Below, one piece after another: positions 13,326 through 21,945 of a stretch of 28,312 nucleotides of DNA. Numbering within the stretch: the stretch's first letter is position 1; every line of letters begins with the position of its first letter. Origin of the DNA: an uncultured Oscillospiraceae bacterium (GTDB taxonomy: Bacteria; Bacillota; Clostridia; UBA1381). The stretch lies in contig CAMNAT010000002.1 in assembly GCA_946531785.1 (NCBI GenBank), forward strand, positions 1 through 28,312, given 5' to 3'. The notes beneath the pieces are model-generated. The model was given only the letters and a program-made list of their open reading frames with translations. It made no database searches and was not told where the DNA came from. The position numbers were made by a program, and so were the translations under genes.

Positions 13326-16238
13326 TTATTTTGCGATCATTCCCGCAAGAGTCGCATAAAGCTTATCCGGCTCTATCGGCTTTGCAAGATGCGCGTTCAT
13401 GCCCGCCGCAAGAGAGCGCTGGACATCCTCATCAAATACATTCGCGGTCATCGCAATGATCGGGATGGTCTTTGCGTCCGGTCTTCCAAGTGTCCTTATC
13501 CCGCGCGTTGCGGTAAGTCCGTCCATTACGGGCATCTGCATATCCATGAGGATCGCGTCATAATAGCCCTCGGGCTTTTCTGAGAACATCCTGATCGCCG
13601 CCTCGCCGTTTTCGGCACGCTCTGTTATAACATCCTCCAGCTCAAGAAGGTCTGCCAGTATCTCGGCATTGGTGTCAACATCCTCCGCCATGAGCACCCT
13701 TCTTCCGGCGATAGCCGCTGATATGGCAGCCTCATTCTCCGCCTCAGCCGCCTCCGGCTCTGCCTTTCTGTCTGAAAGCCCCAGCGGGAGCGTAACGATG
13801 AACTCCGAGCCGACGCCCTTTTTGCTCCTGACCTCGATGCTGCCGTTCATCATATCTATAAAGTTCTTGGTGATCGCCATGCCGAGACCGCTTCCGCCGT
13901 AGGTGTTCGTCATCGTCGCGTCCTCCTGCGAGAACGCCTCAAACAGCTTCGGTATAAACGCCTCGTCCATGCCGATACCGGTATCCTTCATTGAGAAGCG
14001 CAATAAGCACTTTTCGTCCTGAGCCTCGATCTGCTCGACAGCGAGAGTTATATCTCCCGGCGCGTCGGTGAATTTTACCGAGTTGCCCAGGATATTGATC
14101 ATCACCTGCTTGACCTTCATATCGTCGCCGACATAATAGTCATTCAAATCTCCTACCGGCTTGCATTCATAGTTCAGTCCCTTGTCCCGGCACTGACCGT
14201 CTATGATTATATTCACCTGCTCAAGGATCTCCCTGAGCGCAAACTCGTCATTTTTAAGCACCATGCGTCCGGACTCGATGCGGCTCATATCAAGTATGTC
14301 GTTTATGAGTCCCAGAAGATGCTTCGCGCTAGCACCGATCTTTTCAAGATTCTCCTTCGTCTTTGGAGACAGATCCGGATCGCGCAGCGCGATATTGTCA
14401 AGACCTATGATAGCGTTCATAGGCGTTCTGATCTCGTGGCTCATATTGGACAAAAAGCTCGTCTTGGCGCGGCTCGTCTCCTCGGCAACCAGCTTTTCGA
14501 CCTCTGTTTCCCTCTCGCGCTTCTGTATCTTTGAATATATGCTGAACAGGATTATGAGCGCTGAGATGATAAGTCCGATCTGGATCGCCGTCGCGGTGTC
14601 GAGCGAGGTATCGATATTATCCAGTATCCCGTGGAGGTACTCTGTCGATCTCTTCGCCTCCTCGGTGGTCGTGTCAACGCCCGCCTTTTCCAGCTGAGCG
14701 GTATAGTATTTCTGTATAGGTCTTACCGAATTTTCAACGACATTGTTCGTTGTCTGCATCATCCATACGCTGGATGTGAAGATTATAAGCCCTAAAAATA
14801 CTACCCACGCAATTACAGATCTGCCGAGCCGCCTGTGCTTATCGCGTTTGAGAAGGCTGAGGAATACAATAAATCCGATTATTCCCCATGCAGCAAGGAT
14901 AAGATACGACTCTGTCGCAAGCGTTTTTACATCAACGATGTTAGGTATGAGAAATTCCAATGCGAACAGTACCGATATGATAAGTCCGGCTGTTCCGGTA
15001 ATGATAACTGTCCTATTGTTTTTCTGCCGCGCTGTCCTGAGCGCCGCATACGAAGCGAATGCGTAAGCGATGGTCGCGCCGACGGTGGTGACATCGACTA
15101 TCCAGCTTATCGCCGTTCTTCCGAAAAACGGAAGGATCAGCGATATACCGAGGATCGCGAGGATCGCGTTGCGCGGAACATTGTTCTTATCAAGCCTGCC
15201 CAGGCTTTCGGGCATAAGATCGTCCTCTGACATTGAACGGATAAGACGGCTGAGCGCAATGAAGTTTCCGATAAGTCCGGTAAAGATCGCGCCTAGCGCC
15301 GCGACACCCATTATAACCGAGCCCCATACTCCGAAGGTCTTGTTCACCGCATAGAACGCCGGCTGTGCCATCATTCCCGTATAGTCGCCAAGATGCTCTG
15401 TATATTCAAACCATGAGTATCTTCTGAACGGAAGAGCGGTCACTGACAGCAACGACAGCAGTATATATGCCGCGCCAGCGGTGATGATCGCGATGACCAT
15501 TATGCGGAACGCTCTTTTCAGCGGATATTTTGACTCGCCCGCAGAGTGCGAGATCGACTCAAAGCCGACATACGCCCACGGCGCGAGCGCGAATATCGTG
15601 AACGTGCCGCCGAACGGGCTTTTGCCCGGTGCAAACGGCGGGCTGAACATCTCTACTGAGTTGTCCTTATTTACCGCCGCGACCACGAAGCAGATCACAA
15701 CGCCGCAGAAGAGCAGTACCGCAAACAGTATCTGCATCCATTCCGACAGCTTGCGTCTCAGACATAAAAGCGCCGCCGCGATCATTGAGCCAAGGACAAG
15801 CATTATCTCGCCCATATATACATGATAGCCCGCGACCTCATAGTGGAAGCCGAACTGGAATGTGCTGCCTAAAAGTGTCCTTGCGATCAGCGGCAGCGCG
15901 GTCGCGTTCGCCCAGATTATCGCTATGTATGTCAGGATAAGGAACCACGCGCTCAGAAAGCCGTGGTCATAGCCCAGACATTTTTTTGTATATGTATAGG
16001 TGCCTCCGCCATCGGGGTAGGTGTTCATCAGCAAATGAAAATTCTTTGCAAGAATGAGCATAACGAGCGCGCCGATACCAAGACCCAGCGCTGTGCCCAG
16101 AGGTCCCGCGATAGGCAAAAAGGTGGTTCCGGGCATGACGAATGAGCCCCATCCGACACTGCAGCCAAATGACAGCGCCCATGCGCCGAACGCCGTCAGA
16201 TACGGGTAGCTGCCTGCCCGGTTATTTTCGAGATCCAT
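13326..16238 (-). CDS. Amino-acid permease fused to hybrid histidine kinase (970 aa)
   Basis: Residues about 10-460 form an APC-superfamily carrier of about 12 membrane segments, with the TM1 signature GWGSFVMPG and the TM6 stretch FALAPWAYVGFES. A further helix (474-493), a 58-residue extracytoplasmic loop and a last helix (552-569) lead to a cytoplasmic kinase: HisKA with His601 in MSHEIRTPMN, HATPase with N-box NILGNSVKFTD and GGSGLGMAI, then a receiver with Asp899 in LMDMQMPVMDG. The analogy is Pseudomonas CbrA, where a different carrier (SLC5) is fused to a kinase. Inferred role: senses an amino acid, perhaps as it is transported, and passes phosphate to the neighbouring HPt. AAAGGA ribosome site. 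Confidence 0.92.
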   Translation of the reverse strand: MDLENNRAGSYPYLTAFGAWALSFGCSVGWGSFVMPGTTFLPIAGPLGTALGLGIGALVMLILAKNFHLLMNTYPDGGGTYTYTKKCLGYDHGFLSAWFLILTYIAIIWANATALPLIARTLLGSTFQFGFHYEVAGYHVYMGEIMLVLGSMIAAALLCLRRKLSEWMQILFAVLLFCGVVICFVVAAVNKDNSVEMFSPPFAPGKSPFGGTFTIFALAPWAYVGFESISHSAGESKYPLKRAFRIMVIAIITAGAAYILLSLLSVTALPFRRYSWFEYTEHLGDYTGMMAQPAFYAVNKTFGVWGSVIMGVAALGAIFTGLIGNFIALSRLIRSMSEDDLMPESLGRLDKNNVPRNAILAILGISLILPFFGRTAISWIVDVTTVGATIAYAFASYAALRTARQKNNRTVIITGTAGLIISVLFALEFLIPNIVDVKTLATESYLILAAWGIIGFIVFLSLLKRDKHRRLGRSVIAWVVFLGLIIFTSSVWMMQTTNNVVENSVRPIQKYYTAQLEKAGVDTTTEEAKRSTEYLHGILDNIDTSLDTATAIQIGLIISALIILFSIYSKIQKRERETEVEKLVAEETSRAKTSFLSNMSHEIRTPMNAIIGLDNIALRDPDLSPKTKENLEKIGASAKHLLGLINDILDMSRIESGRMVLKNDEFALREILEQVNIIIDGQCRDKGLNYECKPVGDLNDYYVGDDMKVKQVMINILGNSVKFTDAPGDITLAVEQIEAQDEKCLLRFSMKDTGIGMDEAFIPKLFEAFSQEDATMTNTYGGSGLGMAITKNFIDMMNGSIEVRSKKGVGSEFIVTLPLGLSDRKAEPEAAEAENEAAISAAIAGRRVLMAEDVDTNAEILADLLELEDVITERAENGEAAIRMFSEKPEGYYDAILMDMQMPVMDGLTATRGIRTLGRPDAKTIPIIAMTANVFDEDVQRSLAAGMNAHLAKPIEPDKLYATLAGMIAK

Positions 16239-16258
16239 TTTATATCGATCCTTTCATG

Positions 16259-16630
16259 TTACAGCGAAGCCTCATAATTATTTATTTCGGCCTTTGTCTT
16301 TTCATAAAGCTCAGAGATACCGGCGATCTTAGCCTTTACCTCGTCATCGGTAAAGTTGCGGGGGTTTCCCGGACGGAATTCCTCCGAGATCTCCGATGCC
16401 GCCGCCGCGAGCTTTACAAGCCCGAGGTTTCCGCATACGCCCTTGATCGCATGCGCACTCTCAAAAAGAGATGTGGCATCCATAGTATCTGCCGCCGCGA
16501 TCAGCTTATCCACAACGCCGTTGTTCGGCAGCCTGCGGATATGCTTGTCGATAAGCTTATCCATCCTCAGTACGTTCGTAGCCTGAGTATAGTCTCCGTC
16601 TATTCTTTCATACAATTCCTGTAATGTCAT
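16259..16630 (-). CDS. Single-domain histidine phosphotransferase HPt (123 aa)
   Basis: A free-standing HPt four-helix protein. The phosphorylated residue is His60 in FESAHAIKGVCGNLG, the family signature, followed by LVKLAAAASEISE. No other domain is present. It lies 20 bases upstream of the permease-kinase and one base after the REC-EAL gene, so all are co-transcribed. Inferred role: accepts phosphate from the receiver domains of both hybrid kinases and hands it to the receiver of the EAL protein. AAAGGG ribosome site ahead of the ATG. Confidence 0.93.
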   Translation of the reverse strand: MTLQELYERIDGDYTQATNVLRMDKLIDKHIRRLPNNGVVDKLIAAADTMDATSLFESAHAIKGVCGNLGLVKLAAAASEISEEFRPGNPRNFTDDEVKAKIAGISELYEKTKAEINNYEASL

Positions 16631-16631
16631 G

Positions 16632-18329
16632 TTATCGATCCCTTTCTGTCGCTATTTCGCGCTCGATGAGCTTTTCAAACTCATCCGCCGGCAGCGGGCG
16701 CGAGAAGTAATATCCCTGCACCAGATCACAGCTTGCGTTCCTCAGGATCTCAAGCTGCTTTTCATTTTCAACGCCCTCTGCCACTACCGGCACATTGAGG
16801 TATTTTGCTATATCAAGCACCAGCTGCACAAGGCGGCGGTCTGTCTCGTTTGTCTCAATATTTCGGATGAACTTCATGTCCATCTTGAGTACATCTATCG
16901 GCATGGATGACAGCATGTTGAGCGATGAATAGCCCGAGCCGAAATCGTCCATCTCGATGGCAAAGCCGAGCTCGCGCAGGCTGTCGATAAGATCGAGCAG
17001 ACCCTTGGAGTTCTCGGTATATGCCGACTCGGTGATCTCCAGCTTTATGTTGCTGTAATCGAGCCCGTTCTCCTCAACAAGCTCCTTGAGCCGGTCTACG
17101 AGCGTGGTATCAAATACATCGGTGCGCGATATGTTTACCGAAACCGGCAGGGTAAAGTTATACTTTTCCTTCCATGCCGCTATCTGCTGCGCCGCCTCGC
17201 GCCATACGAAATCGTCAACGATGCTTATAAGTCCGTTGCCCTCAAAGAGCGGGACAAAGCTGCCCGGCGAGATCATACCCAGCTCCGGATGCTTCCATCT
17301 TACGAGCGCCTCGGCGCTGCTGAGCTTGGGCGGCTCGCACTGGATATCATACTTAGGCTGATAATACACCTGCAGCTGCTTGTCATCAACAGCGCTGCGC
17401 AGGTCGTTCAAAAGCCGCTGATTGAGCAGCTCGCGCATGAGCATATCATCATTATATATCATGAGCGGATGATGATAATCTCCGCGAACCATGTTACATG
17501 CCGCTCTCGCGCGGTCAAACATAACTATAGGCTCGACCTCCTGACTCCACGGCTTCACGCCCATCCTCAGATGGATGTTTACATTCGGCGAAATGCTGTT
17601 GACCTTGTTCTGGAAGCGTTCGAGCACAGCATGGTAGTTATCCTGATGAACGCAGTATATATCGAACCGGTCCGCGTCAAAGCGGCTCGCGATGCCCTCC
17701 GTCTCCGAAAGGAAGGCGCGTATCTCGTTGCCTATTATGCGCAGAATATCATCGCCGAATTCACGGCCGTTCAGTGCGTTTACCGAATGGAACTGCTCTA
17801 TGTTCATTACCACCGCGTCCAAATGCAGCTCCGGATGATAGGTATAGAGCCGGTTCGCATATTCAAAGAAGAAGTTGCGGTTATAGAGCATGGTGAGCTT
17901 ATCATATTCCGCCGCGGATATGAGCTGACGGCCCTCGCTCAGCTCCACTATACGCGCAACGCGGGCAAGCACGATCTCATGCACATCAAACGGCTTTGTG
18001 ATGAAATCCGCCGCGCCAAGCCGCAGTGCCTTCAGCTCCGCTTCCTTCTCGGCAGTCAGCACGATGACGGGGATGCTGCTCATCTCCTCATCATCACGCA
18101 TAGTCTCAAGCACCTCAAACCCGTCCATCTCCGGCATTATGAGATCGAGCATGACAAGAGAGAGAGAATCGAGATTCTCCTGTATCTTTTCAAGAGCCTC
18201 CCTGCCGTTTTCGGCATAGATGACCTCATAATCATCCTCAAGTATCAACCCCAGGACATCGCGGTTTATCTCCTGATCGTCTACGACCAGTACCTGCCGC
18301 TGCCGCTGTATCTGTTTAGATTTAAACAT
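16632..18329 (-). CDS. Response regulator with degenerate GGDEF and EAL domains, probable c-di-GMP phosphodiesterase (565 aa)
   Basis: Domain order: receiver (about 12-130, phospho-acceptor Asp62 in MLDLIMPEMDG), GGDEF (about 140-300) and EAL (about 315-555). The GGDEF motif is replaced by SRFDADRF (215-222), so cyclase activity is not expected. The EAL domain keeps Glu340 in SAEALVRW, the NISR and EITES motifs, DDFGSGYSSL, KMDMKFI and VAEGVE, all needed for c-di-GMP hydrolysis. Inferred output of the phosphorelay: phosphorylation tunes c-di-GMP breakdown and so motility or attachment. The degenerate GGDEF may bind GTP as an allosteric site, as known for some such proteins. Confidence 0.93.
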   Translation of the reverse strand: MFKSKQIQRQRQVLVVDDQEINRDVLGLILEDDYEVIYAENGREALEKIQENLDSLSLVMLDLIMPEMDGFEVLETMRDDEEMSSIPVIVLTAEKEAELKALRLGAADFITKPFDVHEIVLARVARIVELSEGRQLISAAEYDKLTMLYNRNFFFEYANRLYTYHPELHLDAVVMNIEQFHSVNALNGREFGDDILRIIGNEIRAFLSETEGIASRFDADRFDIYCVHQDNYHAVLERFQNKVNSISPNVNIHLRMGVKPWSQEVEPIVMFDRARAACNMVRGDYHHPLMIYNDDMLMRELLNQRLLNDLRSAVDDKQLQVYYQPKYDIQCEPPKLSSAEALVRWKHPELGMISPGSFVPLFEGNGLISIVDDFVWREAAQQIAAWKEKYNFTLPVSVNISRTDVFDTTLVDRLKELVEENGLDYSNIKLEITESAYTENSKGLLDLIDSLRELGFAIEMDDFGSGYSSLNMLSSMPIDVLKMDMKFIRNIETNETDRRLVQLVLDIAKYLNVPVVAEGVENEKQLEILRNASCDLVQGYYFSRPLPADEFEKLIEREIATERDR

Positions 18330-18364
18330 GATCTGTTCTCCTTTTCTGCATTTCCTCTGTGCTG

Positions 18365-19837
18365 TTATACTCGCGAAAGCGCGATAAATTTCTTTATTGT
18401 CGAATAAAGCTGATCCGCATCAGCCGGCTTTGCAAGATGCGCGTTCATCCCGGCTGCAAGAGACCGGTTTATATCGATCTCAAATGCATTTGCCGAAAGC
18501 GCGATTATAGGCACCCTTGCCGCATCGGCGCGGTCAAGCGCCCTGATCTCACGCGTCGCGGTGAATCCGTCCATCACCGGCATACGCAGATCCATCAGCA
18601 CCGCATCGTAATAGCCGGGCGGCGATGCGTTGAACATATCCACCGCTATCTTACCGTTTTCGGCATGTTCGGTCTCCGCTTCTTCTAATTCGAGCAGATC
18701 CGCGACTATCTCCGCGTTCTCCGGCACATCCTCAACTATCAGTATCCGCTTGCCCTCAAGCGTTACCTCTTCATCCTCAACGGGCTGCGGGGCATCCTCT
18801 GCCTCGATATACTCCAGCGGGAGCGTAAACGCAAATACTGAGCCCTTGTTCTTTTCACTCTTAACGGTGATGGTGCCGCCCATCTCCTCAATATGCCGCT
18901 TTGCGACCGCAAGCCCCAGGCCGCTGCCGCCCATACCGGTCTCAGACTGATCCTCACGCGCGAATACCTCAAAGACATGCTGCAAAAAGTCCTGATCCAT
19001 CCCTATCCCGGTATCCGAAACGGTGAACCGTATCGTGCGGATATTACCAGTCTCCTCGGTACAGTCAAGCAAAAGCTTGACCTCTCCGGAATCGGTATAT
19101 TTTACGGCATTATCGAGCAGCGCGAACAGCACCTGCTTGATAACGGTCTCATCACCGATATATTTCCCGTCGATCTCCTCGGGCGCGTCAAAGCTGTAGC
19201 CGATCCCCTTCTCAGCGCAGAGCGTGCTGGTCATGGCATTGACCTGCCGCACCGCGTCACTGAGCGAAAACGGGTCCTTCTTTATCTCTATCTTATCTGT
19301 TTCTGAGCTGTTGAGATCAAGTATATTATTTATGAGTCCGAGCAGGTATTTTGCGCTCTCGCCGATCTTTTCGAGCCGGTGTCTTGTCTCCGGCGAAAGA
19401 TCCGGCTCGCTGAGCGCGACCGTGTCAAGACCTATGATAACATTCATCGGCGTGCGCATCTCATGGCTCATGCTCGCCAGAAAATCGCTCTTTGCGCGGC
19501 TGCTTTGCTCCGCCGCCATAAGCTGCGCCTCAAGATGCTCGCTTTCAGATACGCGCTTTGTGATATTCGTCAGAAGCTCATATATCACAAAGACAAAGAT
19601 GCTGCCGCCGAAAAGTATACCCGACACAATGAGATCGGGGTTTCCGAATATCCCGACGGCGATATAGCCCAGCAAAAAGAATATCAGAAGGATGATAGGG
19701 ATATACAGTATCCTGTTATTCTCATCCCAGCCCTTTTTGTTCTTTATTTCGCGGGCAAAGCGGACAAAGCCGCATATGTTGTATATCATGAGCAGACTGC
19801 CCATGAATACCATTGCGCATGTTACAAATCTGATCAA
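18365..19837 (-). CDS. Membrane hybrid histidine kinase HK-REC (490 aa)
   Basis: Three membrane helices (about 5-25, 44-65 and 70-90) with no sizeable sensor loop, then HisKA with His125 in MSHEMRTPMN, HATPase with ALLDNAVKYTD and GGSGLGLAV, and a receiver with Asp416 in LMDLRMPVMDG. The kinase-receiver half is a close paralogue of that in the permease-kinase (shared EPDLSPETRHRLEKIG-like and SLAAGMNAHLAKP blocks). It starts with TTG at 19837, inside a TTGA overlap with the AI-2E-family gene and after GGAAGGA, so it is coupled to it. With almost no sensor of its own, it may take its signal from the adjacent membrane protein; this is inference. Confidence 0.92.
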   Translation of the reverse strand: MIRFVTCAMVFMGSLLMIYNICGFVRFAREIKNKKGWDENNRILYIPIILLIFFLLGYIAVGIFGNPDLIVSGILFGGSIFVFVIYELLTNITKRVSESEHLEAQLMAAEQSSRAKSDFLASMSHEMRTPMNVIIGLDTVALSEPDLSPETRHRLEKIGESAKYLLGLINNILDLNSSETDKIEIKKDPFSLSDAVRQVNAMTSTLCAEKGIGYSFDAPEEIDGKYIGDETVIKQVLFALLDNAVKYTDSGEVKLLLDCTEETGNIRTIRFTVSDTGIGMDQDFLQHVFEVFAREDQSETGMGGSGLGLAVAKRHIEEMGGTITVKSEKNKGSVFAFTLPLEYIEAEDAPQPVEDEEVTLEGKRILIVEDVPENAEIVADLLELEEAETEHAENGKIAVDMFNASPPGYYDAVLMDLRMPVMDGFTATREIRALDRADAARVPIIALSANAFEIDINRSLAAGMNAHLAKPADADQLYSTIKKFIALSRV

Positions 19838-20991
19838 GTCTGTCCTTCCTCTCCTTCGGGCAGCTGTTGAGCCTTTTCCTTTGCAAGTCTCTTATTTGCC
19901 CATTCCCTTACAAGCGAATATACTACTGATGTGAACGGGATAAGGAACAGCGCGCCGAATATACCCAAAAGACTGGATCCGACCATTACCGCTGCAAGCA
20001 CCCATATCGGAGGTAAGCCTACACTGTTTCCGACTACTCTCGGATATATAAGGTTACCCTCTACCTGCTGAAGTATTATGAATATAACTATAAATATCAA
20101 CGCCTTGATCGGGCTTACCATCAGTATCAGGAGCGCGCCGATCACACATGCTATGACAAGTCCGATGAGCGGGATGAACGCAAATATCGCGATCATAACG
20201 CTGATCAGCAGCGCATAAGGCATCTGCGCTATCGTGAGCACAAGGAAGAACATGCAGCCTAAGATCAGAGCCTCTGTACACTGACCCGCAATGAATCCGG
20301 AAAATGTTTTATAGCACTTCTGCATTACATATTTTACCTTGCCGTTTATCTTATCGGGAGTAACGGCATCGAAAAGCTTCCAGCTCTGTCTGCCGAGTGT
20401 CTCCTTCTGAGCGAGTATGTATATGGCAAATACCATGCCTAAAACAAAGGATGTCATACCGCTCGCGATCGCCATAGCCGCCGAAACGCCGCCGGAGATA
20501 GCTCCGAACGCGCCGTTCTTGATATACTCCACAACATTGCTTGTGATACCGGCAACATCGATGTTGAACGCTTCTATCTGTTCCTTTACAAACGGGTTGT
20601 TTTCAAAAAGATCCTCCGCCCATGCCTTTGCCTTCGGGATGGCTTCGTTTGCCGCCTTTCCGAGATCGATGAGCGTGGTGGCAAGCTGCGGAGCAATTAT
20701 AGATACCACACCGAACAGCACAAGTATTACGATGATAAAGGTCAGGAGCATACTGAACACGCGCACAAGTCCGCGATTCTTCAGCTTCTTGAAGATAGTA
20801 CGCTCAAAAAAGCTCATAGGGATATTCAGAACAAACGCAAGCGCGGCACCTATAATAAGCGGTGTGAACACGCCTATCAGCATCCATGCCGTGTCTCCGA
20901 GCATCGCATAGTTCTGCACAATGAATAGTATAAGTCCGCCGAATGCGATAAGCAGACATATCTTTTTAACGGTTTTCTTTGACATATCCAT
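19834..20991 (-). CDS. AI-2E family transporter-like membrane protein (385 aa)
   Basis: A PerM/YdiK-type membrane protein with about eight helices. Landmarks: the N-terminal double helix, LTFIIVILVLFGVVSIIAPQL, a long amphipathic middle segment, QKCYKTFSGFIAGQCTEALI and the C-terminal PRVVGNSVGLPPIWVL. The family is named for AI-2 export but members include ion/proton antiporters, so the substrate is open. The frame opens at 21036, but ATG 20991 follows AAGGAGG closely. It is the first gene of the signalling cluster and its stop overlaps the kinase start. Confidence 0.88.
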   Translation of the reverse strand: MDMSKKTVKKICLLIAFGGLILFIVQNYAMLGDTAWMLIGVFTPLIIGAALAFVLNIPMSFFERTIFKKLKNRGLVRVFSMLLTFIIVILVLFGVVSIIAPQLATTLIDLGKAANEAIPKAKAWAEDLFENNPFVKEQIEAFNIDVAGITSNVVEYIKNGAFGAISGGVSAAMAIASGMTSFVLGMVFAIYILAQKETLGRQSWKLFDAVTPDKINGKVKYVMQKCYKTFSGFIAGQCTEALILGCMFFLVLTIAQMPYALLISVMIAIFAFIPLIGLVIACVIGALLILMVSPIKALIFIVIFIILQQVEGNLIYPRVVGNSVGLPPIWVLAAVMVGSSLLGIFGALFLIPFTSVVYSLVREWANKRLAKEKAQQLPEGEEGQT

Positions 20992-21063
20992 TTGTTTTTC
21001 CTCCTTAAGTATCTTTGCTTGTTCGGCACCGCCCATGAGGTACGGATACTATAATTCAAGATA

Positions 21064-21092
21064 ATTCTATCACATACAAAATAAGATGTCAA
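21064..21092 (-). promoter_or_regulatory. Promoter of the signalling operon
   Basis: On the minus strand: perfect TTGACA (21092-21087), 17-base spacer, TAGAAT (21069-21064). The leader to the start at 20991 is about 65 bases. Confidence 0.82.
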
Positions 21093-21173
21093 GGCGCTTG
21101 CGGCGGTTGTTAGGATAATGAAATATATGCTTAACAAACTACAAACATCATATGTTATATTTGTGAATTTACG

Positions 21174-21207
21174 GAAAAAGGAAGGCTCGGAGCATTGCCC
21201 CGAGCCT
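21174..21207 (-). terminator. Terminator after the VWA gene
   Basis: AGGCTCGG (21183-21190) and CCGAGCCT (21200-21207) pair and the stem extends inward (GCAATGC loop region); on the minus strand TCCTTTTT follows. Confidence 0.85.
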
Positions 21208-21213
21208 CGTATC

Positions 21214-21864
21214 TTATATTTTTCTATGCTTTCTGTCCTCTTCTATGCTCGCCTTCCAGTTTGCCCTGAGCGGCGCGGCGCACTCGCGCACATAGCTGAT
21301 CGCCTCGCTCATCGCTTCATAGTTCACGCGCTGCCCGATACCGTCGTTGGTGAACTCGACCGAATGATCTGCGTCTATGCCCATCCTCGCGCCGACCGCC
21401 GCCGCGTCGATGTTTGCGCCGAGGAAGATGAACTCCCAGCCGTAGTGCGTTTTCTGATGCTCTATCATCTCCTTCACGCGCTCATAGCTGTAGCGTCGGC
21501 TCGCGTTTTCCATCCCGTCGGTCGTGATGATGAACAGCGTCCTCTCCGGTCTGTCCTCGGCGTGCGCATACTTATGGACATTGCCGATATGATGTATCGC
21601 GCCACCGACAGCGTCAAGCAATGCTGTGCAGCCACGGACATAATAGTCACGCTCGGTGATATCCGATATCCTGTCGATCGGCACTCTGTCATGCAGCACC
21701 TCGCAGGTGCCGTCAAACAGCACCGTCGAGATGAACGCCTCGCCCTTCTCCTTCCGCTGCTTTGCGAGCATTGAGTTATACCCGCCGATGGTGTCACGCT
21801 CAAGTCCTGACATGCTCCCGCTGCGGTCAAGGATGAATACTATCTCCGTTAAATTCTTTTTCAT
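21214..21864 (-). CDS. VWA domain protein (216 aa)
   Basis: A cytoplasmic von Willebrand factor A domain with an intact metal-ion-dependent adhesion site: DRSGSMS at 13-19, the Thr in RGCTALLDA, and TTDGMEN. No signal peptide or anchor is present, unlike surface VWA proteins. Known: intracellular bacterial VWA proteins often work with AAA ATPases, kinases or stress (Ter-type) proteins; none is adjacent. The neighbour upstream is the macro-domain gene, on the same strand 81 bases away. The ribosome site GAGAGG lies inside an inverted repeat (see 21871-21925). Confidence 0.9.
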   Translation of the reverse strand: MKKNLTEIVFILDRSGSMSGLERDTIGGYNSMLAKQRKEKGEAFISTVLFDGTCEVLHDRVPIDRISDITERDYYVRGCTALLDAVGGAIHHIGNVHKYAHAEDRPERTLFIITTDGMENASRRYSYERVKEMIEHQKTHYGWEFIFLGANIDAAAVGARMGIDADHSVEFTNDGIGQRVNYEAMSEAISYVRECAAPLRANWKASIEEDRKHRKI

Positions 21865-21870
21865 AGTGAA

Positions 21871-21925
21871 AACCTCTCTTTCGTTTGTTTGATGTACTCA
21901 TTATACATCATGCGAAAGAGAGGTT
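21871..21925 (-). promoter_or_regulatory. Inverted repeat sequestering the VWA ribosome site
   Basis: AACCTCTCTTTCG (21871-21883) and CGAAAGAGAGGTT (21913-21925) are perfect 13-bp arms around 29 bases, which contain a second inverted repeat GATGTA/TACATC and, on the minus strand, a TATAAT. One arm contains the VWA ribosome site. It could be an mRNA hairpin blocking translation or a protein-binding operator. Confidence 0.6.
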
Positions 21926-21945
21926 GGTCGCCTGACGGGCGACAA

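Noticed and set aside
17289..18407. Long open frame (372 codons) on the plus strand
   Set aside because: It lies wholly opposite the REC-EAL gene, which has complete domain motifs; the antisense frame has no recognisable motifs and arises from the codon bias of the real gene.
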